A stretch of 64,000 nt of DNA, from assembly GCF_013410035.1 (NCBI RefSeq), contig NZ_JACCBW010000002.1, positions 1,427,913 through 1,491,912 of the forward strand. The letters run 5' to 3'. The notes beneath the pieces were generated by a model. The model was not told where the DNA came from. It did not search any database and saw only the letters and a list, made by a program, of their open reading frames with translations. Of the stretch, positions 1 to 8,338 are shown one piece after another (positions within the stretch are counted from its first letter, which is position 1; each line of letters begins with the position of its first letter). The DNA comes from Nocardioides cavernae (GTDB lineage: Bacteria; Actinomycetota; Actinomycetes; Propionibacteriales; Nocardioidaceae). Both the position numbers and the translations under genes were made by a program.

Positions 1-1482
1 GACGCCGGTGTCTTCAACATGGCCGTGATGGGCTTCCGGCTCGCCCAGCGCGCCAACGGCGTCTCGCAGCTGCACGGCCACGTGTCGCGCGGGATGTTCA
101 ACGGCCTGTGGCCCGCCTTCGACGAGGCCGAGGTGCCGATCTCGTCGATCACCAACGGCGTGCACGGACCGACCTGGATCGCCCGCGAGGTCGTCGAGCT
201 CGCCGCCAGCCGTGGCGCCGACGTCGACGGTGACGACACCGACGCGCTCTGGCCCCTGGTCGACCACATCAACGACCGCGAGATCTGGGACCTCAAGCGC
301 ACCCTGCGCACCCGCTTCATCGACGACGCCCGCGACCGGATGCGCCGCTCGGCGCTCAAGCGCGGCTTCGCCCCGGCCGAGACGACCTGGGTCGACAGCG
401 CGCTCGACCCCGACGTGCTCACGATCGGGTTCGCCCGCCGCGTGCCGACCTACAAGCGCCTCACCCTGATGCTGCGCGACCCCGCGCGCCTCAAGAAGCT
501 GCTCCTCGACCCCGAGCGCCCCGTCCAGCTCGTCATCGCCGGCAAGGCCCACCCGGCCGACGAGACCGGCAAGCGGCTCATCCAGGAGATGGTGCGCTTC
601 GCGGACGACCCGGAGATCCGTCACCGGATCGCCTTCCTGCCCAACTACGACATCGCGATGGCGCAGCCGCTCTACCCCGGGTGCGACGTGTGGCTCAACA
701 ACCCGCTGCGCCCCTACGAGGCCTGCGGCACCTCCGGCATGAAGGCGGCGCTCAACGGCGGCCTCAACCTGTCGATCCTCGACGGCTGGTGGGACGAGTG
801 GTACGACGGCAACAACGGCTGGGCGATCCCCTCGGCCGACGGCATCGAGGACCCGGACCGTCGTGACGACCTCGAGGCCAACGCGCTCTACGACCTCATC
901 GAGAACGACGTCGTGCCGCGGTTCTACGAGCACAACGACGAGGGCGTGCCGCCCCGATGGCTCGAGATGGTCCGCCACACCCTCAAGTCGCTGGGCCCCA
1001 AGGTCCTCGCGACGCGCCAGGTCCGCGACTACGTCCGCGAGCTGTACGCCCCGGCCGCCCACACCGCACGCACGCTGAACGCCGACTACGCCGGCGCCCG
1101 CACGCTGTCGGGCTGGAAGGCCGAGGTCCGGTCCGCGTGGTCCGGCGTCCGCGTCGAGCACGTCGACTCCGAGGGTGTGGGGGACCAGGCCGAGGTGGGC
1201 GCCACCCTCGCCGTCAAGGCCTGGGTCGCGCTGGGCTCGCTGTCGCCGCAGGACGTCTCGGTCCAGGTCGTGCACGGCCGGATCGGCTCCGACGACGTGC
1301 TCACCGCCACCTCGGTCACGCCGATGGAGGTGGGGGAGTCCTACGACGGCAGCCGTCACCGCTTCGACGCGACCATCCCGCTGGCGTACTCCGGTGCGTT
1401 CGGCTACACGGTCCGGGTGGTGCCGCGCAACGACGCGCTGGCCTCCGTCGCGGAGCTCGGGCTGGTGGCCGAGCCGGCCTGA
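1..1482 (+). CDS. glgP: alpha-glucan (glycogen) phosphorylase, 3' part of gene
   Basis: The reading frame is open from the first base, so the gene begins upstream of the window; 493 residues are visible. The protein would release glucose-1-phosphate from glycogen or maltodextrin in the cytoplasm using pyridoxal phosphate. The PLP-lysine region is clear: GTSGMKAALNGG, with the lysine codon at 742-744, preceded by NNPLRPYEAC. ARRVPTYKR and IAGKAHPAD are typical of the actinobacterial phosphorylase family, usually about 850 residues with an N-terminal DUF3417, so roughly the first 350 residues are missing. The last 120 residues form a beta-rich C-terminal extension. The debranching enzyme glgX lies 2.8 kb downstream on the other strand. 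Confidence 0.9.
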   Translation, partial: DAGVFNMAVMGFRLAQRANGVSQLHGHVSRGMFNGLWPAFDEAEVPISSITNGVHGPTWIAREVVELAASRGADVDGDDTDALWPLVDHINDREIWDLKRTLRTRFIDDARDRMRRSALKRGFAPAETTWVDSALDPDVLTIGFARRVPTYKRLTLMLRDPARLKKLLLDPERPVQLVIAGKAHPADETGKRLIQEMVRFADDPEIRHRIAFLPNYDIAMAQPLYPGCDVWLNNPLRPYEACGTSGMKAALNGGLNLSILDGWWDEWYDGNNGWAIPSADGIEDPDRRDDLEANALYDLIENDVVPRFYEHNDEGVPPRWLEMVRHTLKSLGPKVLATRQVRDYVRELYAPAAHTARTLNADYAGARTLSGWKAEVRSAWSGVRVEHVDSEGVGDQAEVGATLAVKAWVALGSLSPQDVSVQVVHGRIGSDDVLTATSVTPMEVGESYDGSRHRFDATIPLAYSGAFGYTVRVVPRNDALASVAELGLVAEPA

Positions 1483-1489
1483 GGGCCGC

Positions 1490-2074
1490 TCAGCCGCAGG
1501 TGGCGGGCCCGCCGCGCGTCGGCTGCCGGAGGGGCGTACGCGACTCCTCGACGAGGCGCGTGCCGGTCAGGCGGTAGGCCGTGCGCTCGCCCTGTCCGCT
1601 CCCGCGGTGGAACCAGTGCACCTGCAGACGGCGCCCGGCGCAGCGGAACCCGACGTCGTCGCCGCCCTCGGTCGCCGTCACGAGGACGGCCGGGTCGCGG
1701 CCGAGGAGGACGGGGCGCAGCGCACCCCGGTGGAGGGTGAAGAACCCGTAGGCGTGCGCGCTCGGGTCGCCCGGCACCGGACCGAAGTCCACCAGGACCT
1801 CCGGAGCGCCCGACCCCAGTGCGTCGCGGGCCGGCCGCGCCGTGATGCCGGTGGTCGAGAGGCCCCGGGGGACGCGGCCCGTGCCCCGCACGGCGCGGCC
1901 GCGGACCTGCGTGGTCACGACGAGCTTCCTGCCCCGGACGACGCGGACGGACGACCCGGTCGCCTGCTCCGTCGCCGTGGCGACGAAGGACGTCGAGCCG
2001 GCCGGTGCCGAGGCGGCGGAGAGCCCGGACCAGGTCAGGCCGACGGCGAGGACGAGTGCTGCTGGACGGATCAC
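1490..2074 (-). CDS. secreted protein of unknown function
   Basis: 194 residues. The GTG start at 2074 is chosen because GAAGGAG lies about 6 nt upstream and it opens directly on a signal peptide (IRPAALVLAVGLTWSGLSAASA, cleavage after about residue 23); a longer frame to 2317 has no such support. The mature part is beta-rich with two cysteines (in GFRCAGRR and the C-terminal TCG), which may form a disulfide outside the cell. No domain is recognised. It converges on glgP with a 7-nt gap. A CCGTC-N-GACGG dyad lies at 2100-2110 next to the likely -10 box. Confidence 0.65.
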   Translation of the reverse strand: MIRPAALVLAVGLTWSGLSAASAPAGSTSFVATATEQATGSSVRVVRGRKLVVTTQVRGRAVRGTGRVPRGLSTTGITARPARDALGSGAPEVLVDFGPVPGDPSAHAYGFFTLHRGALRPVLLGRDPAVLVTATEGGDDVGFRCAGRRLQVHWFHRGSGQGERTAYRLTGTRLVEESRTPLRQPTRGGPATCG

Positions 2075-2404
2075 GTCGCTCCTTCGCTGCTCGCCGGGTC
2101 CGTCCGACGGTAGGGACGTCATGGCGATGGCCCCGGGGCCGTGCACGGATGTCACCGAATCTCGCGACCTGTCGCCGCGGGCGCTCTTCGTGCGCGTCAC
2201 GCCGAGCTGACCGGCGAACGGACCGAACGGTCCCGGGCCGGCAGGCGTACGCGGGGGCCGGCGCGTGACTCGTCGTTCGGTCCGTCGGACGGCCCGTCGG
2301 ACGGCCCGGCCGTACACGCGCGGACAGACGTCCGGGGCGGCCGGGAGGCTGAGCGTGCGACGTGGGACGCCGGCCGACTTCTGTCCGCGCGTCTACGCCG
2401 GAGG
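2075..2404. other. 330-nt gene-free stretch rich in inverted repeats
   Basis: No coding frame with a credible start is seen here. The stretch holds the promoter of the secreted-protein gene and the downstream region of the membrane-protein gene, both on the minus strand. CCGTC-N-GACGG occurs at 2100-2110, 2282-2292 and 2294-2304. Other dyads are GGACCGAACGGTCC at 2220-2233 and GGACCGAAC/GTTCGGTCC at 2220-2228/2275-2283. Confidence 0.6.
2316..2392 (-). repeat. 13-bp perfect inverted repeat, possible terminator hairpin
   Basis: ACGCGCGGACAGA at 2316-2328 is the exact reverse complement of 2380-2392, with a 51-nt spacer that contains further G+C-rich complementary blocks (GGCCGG near 2338, CCGGCCG near 2370). 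It begins 12 nt past the stop codon of the minus-strand membrane-protein gene, so a large terminator-like structure is possible. No U-tract follows. Confidence 0.4.
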
Positions 2405-2770
2405 TCAGGCGAACGCGAGCCAGCAGCCGACGGCGATCGGGACGAGGCCGAGCAGCAGCCAGGCGGAGAGGATCCGCATCCCGTGGATGGCGCGGAAGGC
2501 CGCGACGGCTCCGGCGCCGAAGATCCCGCCGATGACGATGAGCCCCGCGCGGGAGGAGTCCGGGCCGTCGAGCATGACGCCGGCGACCACGAGACCGACG
2601 ACGAGGTGCAGGATCGTGGTGACCGCGAGCGTCGACATCACCCAGCGCTGGACGCGGGCGAGGTCGCGGGCGTCCTTCTCGGGGTCCGCGACGACCGTGC
2701 GGGGTGCGTCCAGGTCGAGGAGGTGGCTCCGTCCCTTCTCGGTACGTCGGGCGGGGACGCTGCTGGCCAC
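2405..2770 (-). CDS. small three-helix membrane protein, unknown function
   Basis: 121 residues. The GTG start at 2770 is preceded by AGGAGGAG. A polar N-terminus of about 40 residues is followed by three hydrophobic helices at about 44-66, 75-94 and 100-120, so the protein should sit in the cytoplasmic membrane. No family is recognised. It is transcribed divergently from the OhrR-like gene, with only 51 nt between the starts, and the OhrR-type operator at 2806-2820 lies in that gap. It is therefore a plausible target of that regulator. Confidence 0.65.
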   Translation of the reverse strand: MASSVPARRTEKGRSHLLDLDAPRTVVADPEKDARDLARVQRWVMSTLAVTTILHLVVGLVVAGVMLDGPDSSRAGLIVIGGIFGAGAVAAFRAIHGMRILSAWLLLGLVPIAVGCWLAFA

Positions 2771-2805
2771 GGGCTCCTCCTGGATGATCCTTGCTGCGAC
2801 AACTG

Positions 2806-2820
2806 TTGCTAGGCTAACAA
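2806..2820. promoter_or_regulatory. candidate OhrR/MarR operator
   Basis: TTGCTAG-G-CTAACAA is a 15-bp imperfect palindrome (6 of 7 pairs) between two divergent genes, ending 1 nt before the GTG of the OhrR-like gene. A -10-like TAGGCT (2810-2815) sits inside it, so a bound repressor would block transcription of its own gene. AT-rich dyads at the promoter are usual for OhrR. Confidence 0.5.
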
Positions 2821-2821
2821 A

Positions 2822-3289
2822 GTGTCCGCCGAGATCCGAACCGACGACCCCCTCGCCCTCGAGCGCCAGGTCTGCTTCGCCCTGGCGGTGGCCTCGCGCA
2901 CGGTGATCTCGGTCTACCGGCCGGTCCTCGAGCCGATGGGGCTGACCCACCCGCAGTACCTCGTGATGCTCGCGCTGTGGGGTGAGGAGCCGCTCTCGGT
3001 CACCGAGCTCAGCCGCCGGCTCGACCTCGACCCCGGGACGCTGTCGCGGCTGCTGAAGCGGCTCGAGGTGTCCGGCCTGCTCCGCCGCGACCGCAACCGT
3101 GAGGACGAGCGCAGCCTCGCCGTCGCGCTCACCCCGCAGGGCCGCGCGCTGCGCGAGCGGGCGCTCGACGTGCCCGGCACGATCCTCGAGCGCCTCGGGA
3201 TGGACCTCGAGGAGCTGATGGAGCTGCGCGACCGCCTGACGGACGTCATCGGTGCGGCCAAGGGCGCCACGGAGGCGCGCACCGGCTGA
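2822..3289 (+). CDS. OhrR-like MarR-family redox-sensing repressor
   Basis: 155 residues. GTG start without a ribosome-binding site; TAGGCT lies 6 nt upstream, so the mRNA is probably leaderless. The match to the OhrR branch is close: LERQVCFALAVASRTV, VYRPVLEPMGLTHPQYLVML, DPGTLSRLLKRLE for the wing helix region and DVPGTIL near the C-terminus. Cys18 lines up with the peroxide-sensing cysteine of Bacillus OhrR. The protein should repress its targets until an organic hydroperoxide oxidises that cysteine. The usual partner, the peroxidase Ohr, is not in this window; the neighbour is a divergent membrane protein. Confidence 0.8.
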   Translation: MSAEIRTDDPLALERQVCFALAVASRTVISVYRPVLEPMGLTHPQYLVMLALWGEEPLSVTELSRRLDLDPGTLSRLLKRLEVSGLLRRDRNREDERSLAVALTPQGRALRERALDVPGTILERLGMDLEELMELRDRLTDVIGAAKGATEARTG

Positions 3290-3352
3290 GCGGGTGCAGA
3301 CTGCGCACGTGCGATCAAGCGCGGCGCGCCCCACGTGGACAGGCTGGACGGC

Positions 3353-4261
3353 ATGACGACAGCGGCCGACACCTTCGCCGCGTTCCTCGACACCCTGGCC
3401 GAGACGCTCGACCTGGGCGGCGAGGAGCGGGCGCGGCGGCTCCACCTCTCCCGCTTCCACCTCGCCCGCGTGGTGACGGCGACGGGAGGCGAGCCGCCGG
3501 AGCGGATGCGCCGCCGCCTGCTGCTGGAGCGCGCGGCGTACCGCCTCGTGTCCGGCGACGAGCAGGTGGTGGACATCGCGTTCGAGGCGGGCTTCGGCTC
3601 CCACGAGGCGTTCACCCGGGCGTTCGTGCGCGAGTACGGCACGGCGCCGAGCCGCTGGCGGCAGCACCCCACCCGGACCCAGATCGAGGGACCGAGCGGC
3701 GTGCACTTCCACCCGCCCGGCAGCCTCCGCCTGCCGACCTCACGAAAGGTGACCCCGATGGACCTGATGACGCGCATGCTCGAGCACCACGTCTGGCTGA
3801 CCGGCGAGATGATCGAGCGGGCCGCCCGCCTCACCGACGAGCAGCTCGACGCCCCGATCGAGGTGCCCATCGGCACCATCGACGACGACATGTCGATCCG
3901 CTCGGTGCTCGGCCGGCTGGTCGGCCAGCTCGCGCAGTGGAACGCCGCGGTCGAGCAACGGAGGTACGACTGGGACCAGGAGCGCGGCAAGTCGCTCAGC
4001 ACGCTGCGCCGCGAGCTCGGCGAGGAGGGCCCGGCGTTCCTCGCGCAGGTCCGCGCCACGGTCGAGGAGGGGCGCCTCGACGACACCTTCCTCGACGTGA
4101 CCTGCGAGCCGCCGCGGGTGTTCACCTACGGCGGGATGGTGGCGCACGTGCTGACCTTCGCCGCCGTACGCCGGCTGGTGGTGCTGGGTGCCTTCGAGAC
4201 CGTCGGCATCACCGACCTCGACGCGGGCGACCCGATGGAGTGGGTGGCGCAGCCCGCGTAG
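3353..4261 (+). CDS. AraC-type DNA-binding domain fused to a DinB-like helical domain
   Basis: 302 residues from the ATG at 3353; an in-frame GTG at 3335 is possible but lacks any ribosome-binding site. Residues of about 10-110 carry an AraC HTH: RLHLSRFHLARVV, then VVDIAFEAGFGSHEAFTRAFVREYGTAPSRWR. After a linker, residues of about 135-300 look like a DinB/DUF664-type four-helix domain (MDLMTRMLEHHVWLTGEMIERA, SIRSVLGRLVGQLAQWNAAV). The layout suggests a regulator whose C-terminal domain senses a ligand or thiol. The target is unknown. The gene converges on glgX with a 17-nt gap. Confidence 0.7.
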   Translation: MTTAADTFAAFLDTLAETLDLGGEERARRLHLSRFHLARVVTATGGEPPERMRRRLLLERAAYRLVSGDEQVVDIAFEAGFGSHEAFTRAFVREYGTAPSRWRQHPTRTQIEGPSGVHFHPPGSLRLPTSRKVTPMDLMTRMLEHHVWLTGEMIERAARLTDEQLDAPIEVPIGTIDDDMSIRSVLGRLVGQLAQWNAAVEQRRYDWDQERGKSLSTLRRELGEEGPAFLAQVRATVEEGRLDDTFLDVTCEPPRVFTYGGMVAHVLTFAAVRRLVVLGAFETVGITDLDAGDPMEWVAQPA

Positions 4262-4278
4262 GCGCGGTCGGGAGCCGG

Positions 4279-6462
4279 TCAGGCCTGGCGCAGCACCAGC
4301 ACCGACCGCGCCTGCAGGTCCAGGGTGCTGCCGGCCTCGGCGGTCGTCCCCACGGCGACGTCGGCGTTGGTCGACAGGACGACCTCGCCTCGGTGGACCC
4401 ACTGGTTGGCGGGAAGCGTCAGCTCGACGTCGTGGTCGCCGGCGTTGAGCCAGATCATGAACGAGCTGTCCTGCACCTGCTCGCCGCGGGGGCCGGGGTA
4501 GCGCAGGGGCGAGCCGTTGAGGAACATCCCGATCGTGCGCACGGCGTCGTCGTTCCAGTCGTCGGTGGTCATCTCGCGACCGTCCGGGTGCATCCAGACG
4601 AGGTCCTTGATGCCGCCCTTGATCGTCGGGCGCCCGGCGAACCAGTGCCGCTGGCGCAGCACCGGGTGCTCACGCCGCAGACGCAGCGCCGTCTTGGTGA
4701 TCTCGTAGACGTCGAGCCACGCGTCGTCGGGCGTCCAGTCGATCCACGACGTCTCGTTGTCCTGGCCGTAGGCGTTGTTGTTGCCGCCCTGCGTACGCCC
4801 GCGCTCGTCGCCGGCGGTGAGCATGGGCACGCCGCTGGAGAAGCAGAGGGTCGCCATGAGGTTGGCCGCCTGCCGCCGGCGCAGCGCGATGATCGCCGGG
4901 TCGTCGGTCTCGCCCTCGACGCCGCAGTTCCACGACCGGTTGTTGTCGGTGCCGTCCCGGTTGTCCTCGCCGTTGGCCTCGTTGTGCTTCTCGTCGTACG
5001 ACACCAGGTCGCGCAGCGTGAACCCGTCGTGCGCGGTGACGAAGTTGACCGACGCGTAGGGGCTGCGGCCGTCGTCGGCGTAGAGGTCGCTCGAGCCGGC
5101 GAGCCGCGTGGCCACCGTGCGCACCCCGCCGGAGTGGCCCCGCCAGAAGTCGCGCACCGTGTCGCGGAACTGGTCGTTCCACTCCACCCACGGCGGCGGG
5201 AAGCCGCCGACGCGGTAGCCGTCCATCGAGGCGTCCCACGGCTCGGCGATGAGCTTGACGTGGCGCAGGACCGGGTCCTGCCCGATCGCGGTGAGCAGGT
5301 GCGAGCCCATGTCGACGACCTGCTGGGTGCGGGTGATGGCGCTCATCAGGTCGAACCGGAAGCCGTCGACGTGCATCTCGGTGACCCAGTAGCGCAGCGA
5401 GTCGAGGATCATCCGCAGGCTCTGGGTGTGCGTCGAGTCGACGGTGTTGCCGCACCCGGTGACGTCCCAGTAGCGGACCGGCCCCGGCTCCTCGCCGGCC
5501 TCGGGCTCCGGCGGCTGCACGCGCTGGTAGTAGCCGAGGTCGTCGAGGCCGCGGAAGCTCAGGGTCGGCCCGAGCGGACCGGCCTCGGCGGTGTGGTTGT
5601 AGACCACGTCGAGGATGACCTCGAGCCCGGCGGCGTGGAAGTCCTTGACCATCTGCTTGAACTCGGTGACCTGCTCGCCGCGGTCGCCGCTGGAGGAGTA
5701 GGCGTTGTGGGGGGCGAAGAAGCACAGCGAGTTGTAGCCCCAGTAGTTCACCAGGCCCCGCTCGGCGAGCGCGGGCTCGGAGAAGAACTGGTGCACCGGC
5801 AGCAGCTCGACCGCGGTGACGCCCAGGTCCTTGAGGTAGTCGGTGACGGCGGGCGACGCGAGCCCGGCGTACGTCCCGCGCAGGTGCTCGGGCACGCGGT
5901 CGTGCAGCCGGGTCATGCCCTTGACGTGCATCTCGTAGATCACGGTGTCGCGCCAGCGCCGCCGCGGGTGGGTGTCGGCGCCCCACTGGAAGTCGTCGTG
6001 GACGACCACGCTGCGGGGGACGTACGGCGCGGAGTCGAGGGTGCTGATCACCTCGGGGTCGTCCAGGTCGTAGCCGAAGATCGCGTCGTGGACGACCAGG
6101 TCGCCCGAGACCGCCTTGCCGTAGGGGTCGAGCAGCAGCTTGGCGGGGTTGAACCGCAGGCCCGCCTCGGGGTCCCACGGGCCGTCGGCACGGAAGCCGT
6201 AGCGGGTGCCGGCGGGCAGGCCGGGGACGGCACCGTGCCACACGCCGAGCGCCTGCTCGGTGAGGCGGTGGCGCGTCTCGGTGCCCTCGTCGTCGAAGAC
6301 GCACACCCACATCGCGTCGGCCGCGGGCGCGTAGACCGCGAAGTTCGTCGCCTCGGCGTACCACGTCGCACCCAGGGGGTAGTTGCGTCCGGGCCAGACC
6401 TCCATGGTCTCGCCGACGTGGTTCCAGACCGTGCTCGTCTCCGGGGGCGTCACGCGGGCCAT
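4279..6462 (-). CDS. glgX: glycogen debranching enzyme GlgX
   Basis: 727 residues. The ATG at 6462 is chosen because it is followed by the normal GlgX N-terminus (EVWPGRNYPLGATW). A CBM48/early-set domain is followed by a GH13 barrel. Catalytic motifs are present: GFRFDLMS (nucleophile Asp), LIAEPWD (acid/base Glu) and NFVTAHDGFTL (transition-state Asp). The isoamylase-type enzyme removes short branches left by phosphorylase, fitting the glgP gene 2.8 kb away. It is divergent from an enoyl-CoA hydratase gene. A 7-bp inverted repeat (CATTGTG at 6460-6466, CACAATG at 6487-6493) sits between the two starts. Confidence 0.93.
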   Translation of the reverse strand: MARVTPPETSTVWNHVGETMEVWPGRNYPLGATWYAEATNFAVYAPAADAMWVCVFDDEGTETRHRLTEQALGVWHGAVPGLPAGTRYGFRADGPWDPEAGLRFNPAKLLLDPYGKAVSGDLVVHDAIFGYDLDDPEVISTLDSAPYVPRSVVVHDDFQWGADTHPRRRWRDTVIYEMHVKGMTRLHDRVPEHLRGTYAGLASPAVTDYLKDLGVTAVELLPVHQFFSEPALAERGLVNYWGYNSLCFFAPHNAYSSSGDRGEQVTEFKQMVKDFHAAGLEVILDVVYNHTAEAGPLGPTLSFRGLDDLGYYQRVQPPEPEAGEEPGPVRYWDVTGCGNTVDSTHTQSLRMILDSLRYWVTEMHVDGFRFDLMSAITRTQQVVDMGSHLLTAIGQDPVLRHVKLIAEPWDASMDGYRVGGFPPPWVEWNDQFRDTVRDFWRGHSGGVRTVATRLAGSSDLYADDGRSPYASVNFVTAHDGFTLRDLVSYDEKHNEANGEDNRDGTDNNRSWNCGVEGETDDPAIIALRRRQAANLMATLCFSSGVPMLTAGDERGRTQGGNNNAYGQDNETSWIDWTPDDAWLDVYEITKTALRLRREHPVLRQRHWFAGRPTIKGGIKDLVWMHPDGREMTTDDWNDDAVRTIGMFLNGSPLRYPGPRGEQVQDSSFMIWLNAGDHDVELTLPANQWVHRGEVVLSTNADVAVGTTAEAGSTLDLQARSVLVLRQA

Positions 6463-6544
6463 TGTGGTGGCATCGTCGGCGCACGGCACAATGCGCCACG
6501 CACCGTGCCGCCGTGCACGCACCGCTCGACGAAGGGGAAGCACC

Positions 6545-7321
6545 ATGGAGTTCGTGTCGATCGACGTCACCGACGGCGTCGCGGTCCTGAGGCTCGACCG
6601 GCCGAAGATGAACGCGATCAGCACGCAGGTGCAGGCCGACCTCCGGGAGGCCGCGGCCGAGCTCACCGAGCGCGACGACGTGCGCGCCGTCGTGCTGTGG
6701 GGCGGCGAGCGGGTCTTCGCCGCGGGCAACGACGTCAAGGAGATGGCGGACATGTCCTACAGCGACATGGTCAAGGTCTCCACCTCCGTCAGCAGCGCGA
6801 CGACGGCGATCGCGCGAATCCCCAAGCCCGTGGTCGCCGCGGTCAACGGGTACGCCCTCGGCGGGGGCTGCGAGCTCGCGCTGGCGGCGGACCTGCGCTT
6901 CGCCGCCGAGGACGCGGTGCTCGGCCAGCCCGAGGTGCTGCTCGGCATCATCCCGGGCGCCGGCGGCACCCAGCGGCTCGCGCGACTGGTCGGCACCTCG
7001 AGGGCGAAGGACATCATCTTCACCGGACGCTTCGTCAAGGCCGACGAGGCGCTGCGCATCGGGATGGTCGACCGGGTCGTCCCCGCCGACAAGGTGCTGG
7101 AGGAGTCGGTCGCCTGGGCCGCGCAGTTCAGCAACGCCGCGGCGCTGGCGATCCGCGCCGCGAAGGAGTGCATCGACCGGGGGAGCGAGGTCGACCTCGA
7201 CACCGGCCTCGAGATCGAGCGCCAGCAGTTCGCCGGGGTCTTCGCGACGGAGGACCGTACCCGCGGCATCACCTCGTTCGTTGAGAACGGACCGGGCAAG
7301 GCGACCTTCGTCGGCCGGTGA
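6545..7321 (+). CDS. enoyl-CoA hydratase/isomerase family protein
   Basis: 258 residues, ATG preceded by AGGGGAAG. Crotonase fold: oxyanion-hole segment AAGNDVKEM, then GYALGGGCELALAADLR and QPEVLLGIIPGAGGTQRL. Both catalytic glutamates of true hydratases are present (Glu110 and Glu130), so water addition to 2-trans-enoyl-CoA in beta-oxidation is likely. It lies about 1.1 kb upstream of etfBA, the electron acceptor for acyl-CoA dehydrogenases, which suits fatty-acid oxidation, although the two intervening genes are unrelated. Confidence 0.88.
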   Translation: MEFVSIDVTDGVAVLRLDRPKMNAISTQVQADLREAAAELTERDDVRAVVLWGGERVFAAGNDVKEMADMSYSDMVKVSTSVSSATTAIARIPKPVVAAVNGYALGGGCELALAADLRFAAEDAVLGQPEVLLGIIPGAGGTQRLARLVGTSRAKDIIFTGRFVKADEALRIGMVDRVVPADKVLEESVAWAAQFSNAAALAIRAAKECIDRGSEVDLDTGLEIERQQFAGVFATEDRTRGITSFVENGPGKATFVGR

Positions 7322-7367
7322 GCGACCTGTGACCGAGGACCTGCAGACGTAGAGGGAGACCACCACC

Positions 7368-7670
7368 GTGGCAACGAAGATCCGGGCGATGCTGGCGCAG
7401 CTGATCTGGCTGGTGTGCGCGCTGTGCGCGCTCGTGCTGGCGCTGGGGGCGCTGCTGGTCGCGCTGGACGCCAACGAGAAGAATGCGCTGGTCGACTTCG
7501 TCCTGCGGGCCGCCGACTACGTCGACCTCGACGTCTTCGGCCGCGAGGGCGGGATCAAGCAGTTCCGCGGCGAGGGCGCCGGCGTCAAGAACGCCCTCTT
7601 CAACTGGGGCCTCGGCGCGATCGCGTGGCTCGTCGCCGGACGGATCCTCGACCGCATCGTCAAGCCCTGA
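7368..7670 (+). CDS. small membrane protein, unknown function
   Basis: 100 residues. GTG start with GAGGGAG about 10 nt upstream. One strong helix at about 11-33 (LIWLVCALCALVLALGALLVAL) and a second weaker one near the C-terminus (NWGLGAIAWLVAGRILDRI), with a charged loop between. No family is recognised. Its stop overlaps the next start by one base (TGATG), so the two genes are probably translated together. Confidence 0.65.
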   Translation: MATKIRAMLAQLIWLVCALCALVLALGALLVALDANEKNALVDFVLRAADYVDLDVFGREGGIKQFRGEGAGVKNALFNWGLGAIAWLVAGRILDRIVKP

Positions 7671-8338
7671 TGGCGCGCTCGCTCGCGGTCGGCGCGACGG
7701 CCCTCGTCCTCTCGGTGGCGGGCTGGGTGTCGCCGACGGCGGCGGGCGCGGCACCTGCGACCAGCACGACCCTCGTGCTCAGCAACCCCACCTCGGCGTA
7801 CGGCCAGTCGGTGCGCGCCAGCGCCGCGGTCGCGAGCAGCGCCGGCCCCGCGCAGGGGGACGTCGTCTTCACGGTCGACGGCATCGCCATCAAGGCGAAC
7901 CTCACCGGTGGCGGCACCGCGAGCGTCCTGCTGCCGGACACAGCCGTGGGCATCCACGAGGTGCGTGCGACGTTCGTCCCGCAGCTCCCGCTGCAGCAGG
8001 AGGGCAGCTCCTCGCCGGTCCAGCAGTGGCGGGTGGAGCGGGCGGCGGTCGACCTCGGCGTGCAGGTGAGCGGTGCCCGTCCGCGCTCCGCCGCGCGGGT
8101 GCGCCTCGACCTGCGGGGCGACTTCGGCACGTCCCCGGGCGGTGACGTACGGCTGCGGCTCGCGATGGCCGGCGGGCCTCGCCGGGTGCGTACGGCCACG
8201 CTGGACGCCACCGCACGGGCCACCGTACGGCTCGGACGTCTCGCCCCGGGTCGCTACCGCCTGGTGGCGACCTACGCGGGGGACGCGGACCACCTCGCGG
8301 CCCGGCGCACGGTCCGGTACCGGGTCGGACGACCGTGA
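7670..8338 (+). CDS. secreted protein with Ig-like repeats
   Basis: 222 residues, starting in a TGATG overlap with the previous gene. A signal peptide (RSLAVGATALVLSVAGWVSPTAAGAA, about residues 2-30) is followed by two beta-sandwich segments of the Big_3_5 bacterial Ig-like kind. Typical strings are TSTTLVLSNPTSAYGQSV, GTASVLLPDTAVGIHEVRA and PGRYRLVATYAGDADHLAA. Such domains usually serve as stalks or adhesive modules at the cell surface. No sortase motif or catalytic domain is seen. Confidence 0.65.
   Translation: MARSLAVGATALVLSVAGWVSPTAAGAAPATSTTLVLSNPTSAYGQSVRASAAVASSAGPAQGDVVFTVDGIAIKANLTGGGTASVLLPDTAVGIHEVRATFVPQLPLQQEGSSSPVQQWRVERAAVDLGVQVSGARPRSAARVRLDLRGDFGTSPGGDVRLRLAMAGGPRRVRTATLDATARATVRLGRLAPGRYRLVATYAGDADHLAARRTVRYRVGRP

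Noticed and set aside
2804..2822. DtxR iron box before the OhrR-like gene (TAGGCTAAC core)
   Set aside because: Only 12 of 19 positions match and the symmetry of the site fits a 15-bp MarR dyad better.
3335..3352. Upstream GTG start for the AraC/DinB-like gene
   Set aside because: No ribosome-binding site or -10 box supports it; the ATG at 3353 is simpler.
6460..6493. CATTGTG/CACAATG operator between glgX and the enoyl-CoA hydratase gene
   Set aside because: Arms of only 7 bp with a 20-nt spacer are weak evidence; noted in the glgX entry only.
3937..7284. Very long plus-strand frame opposite glgX
   Set aside because: It is rich in Arg/Ala/Gly with no domain and lies opposite a clear GlgX; such frames are common at 70 percent G+C.
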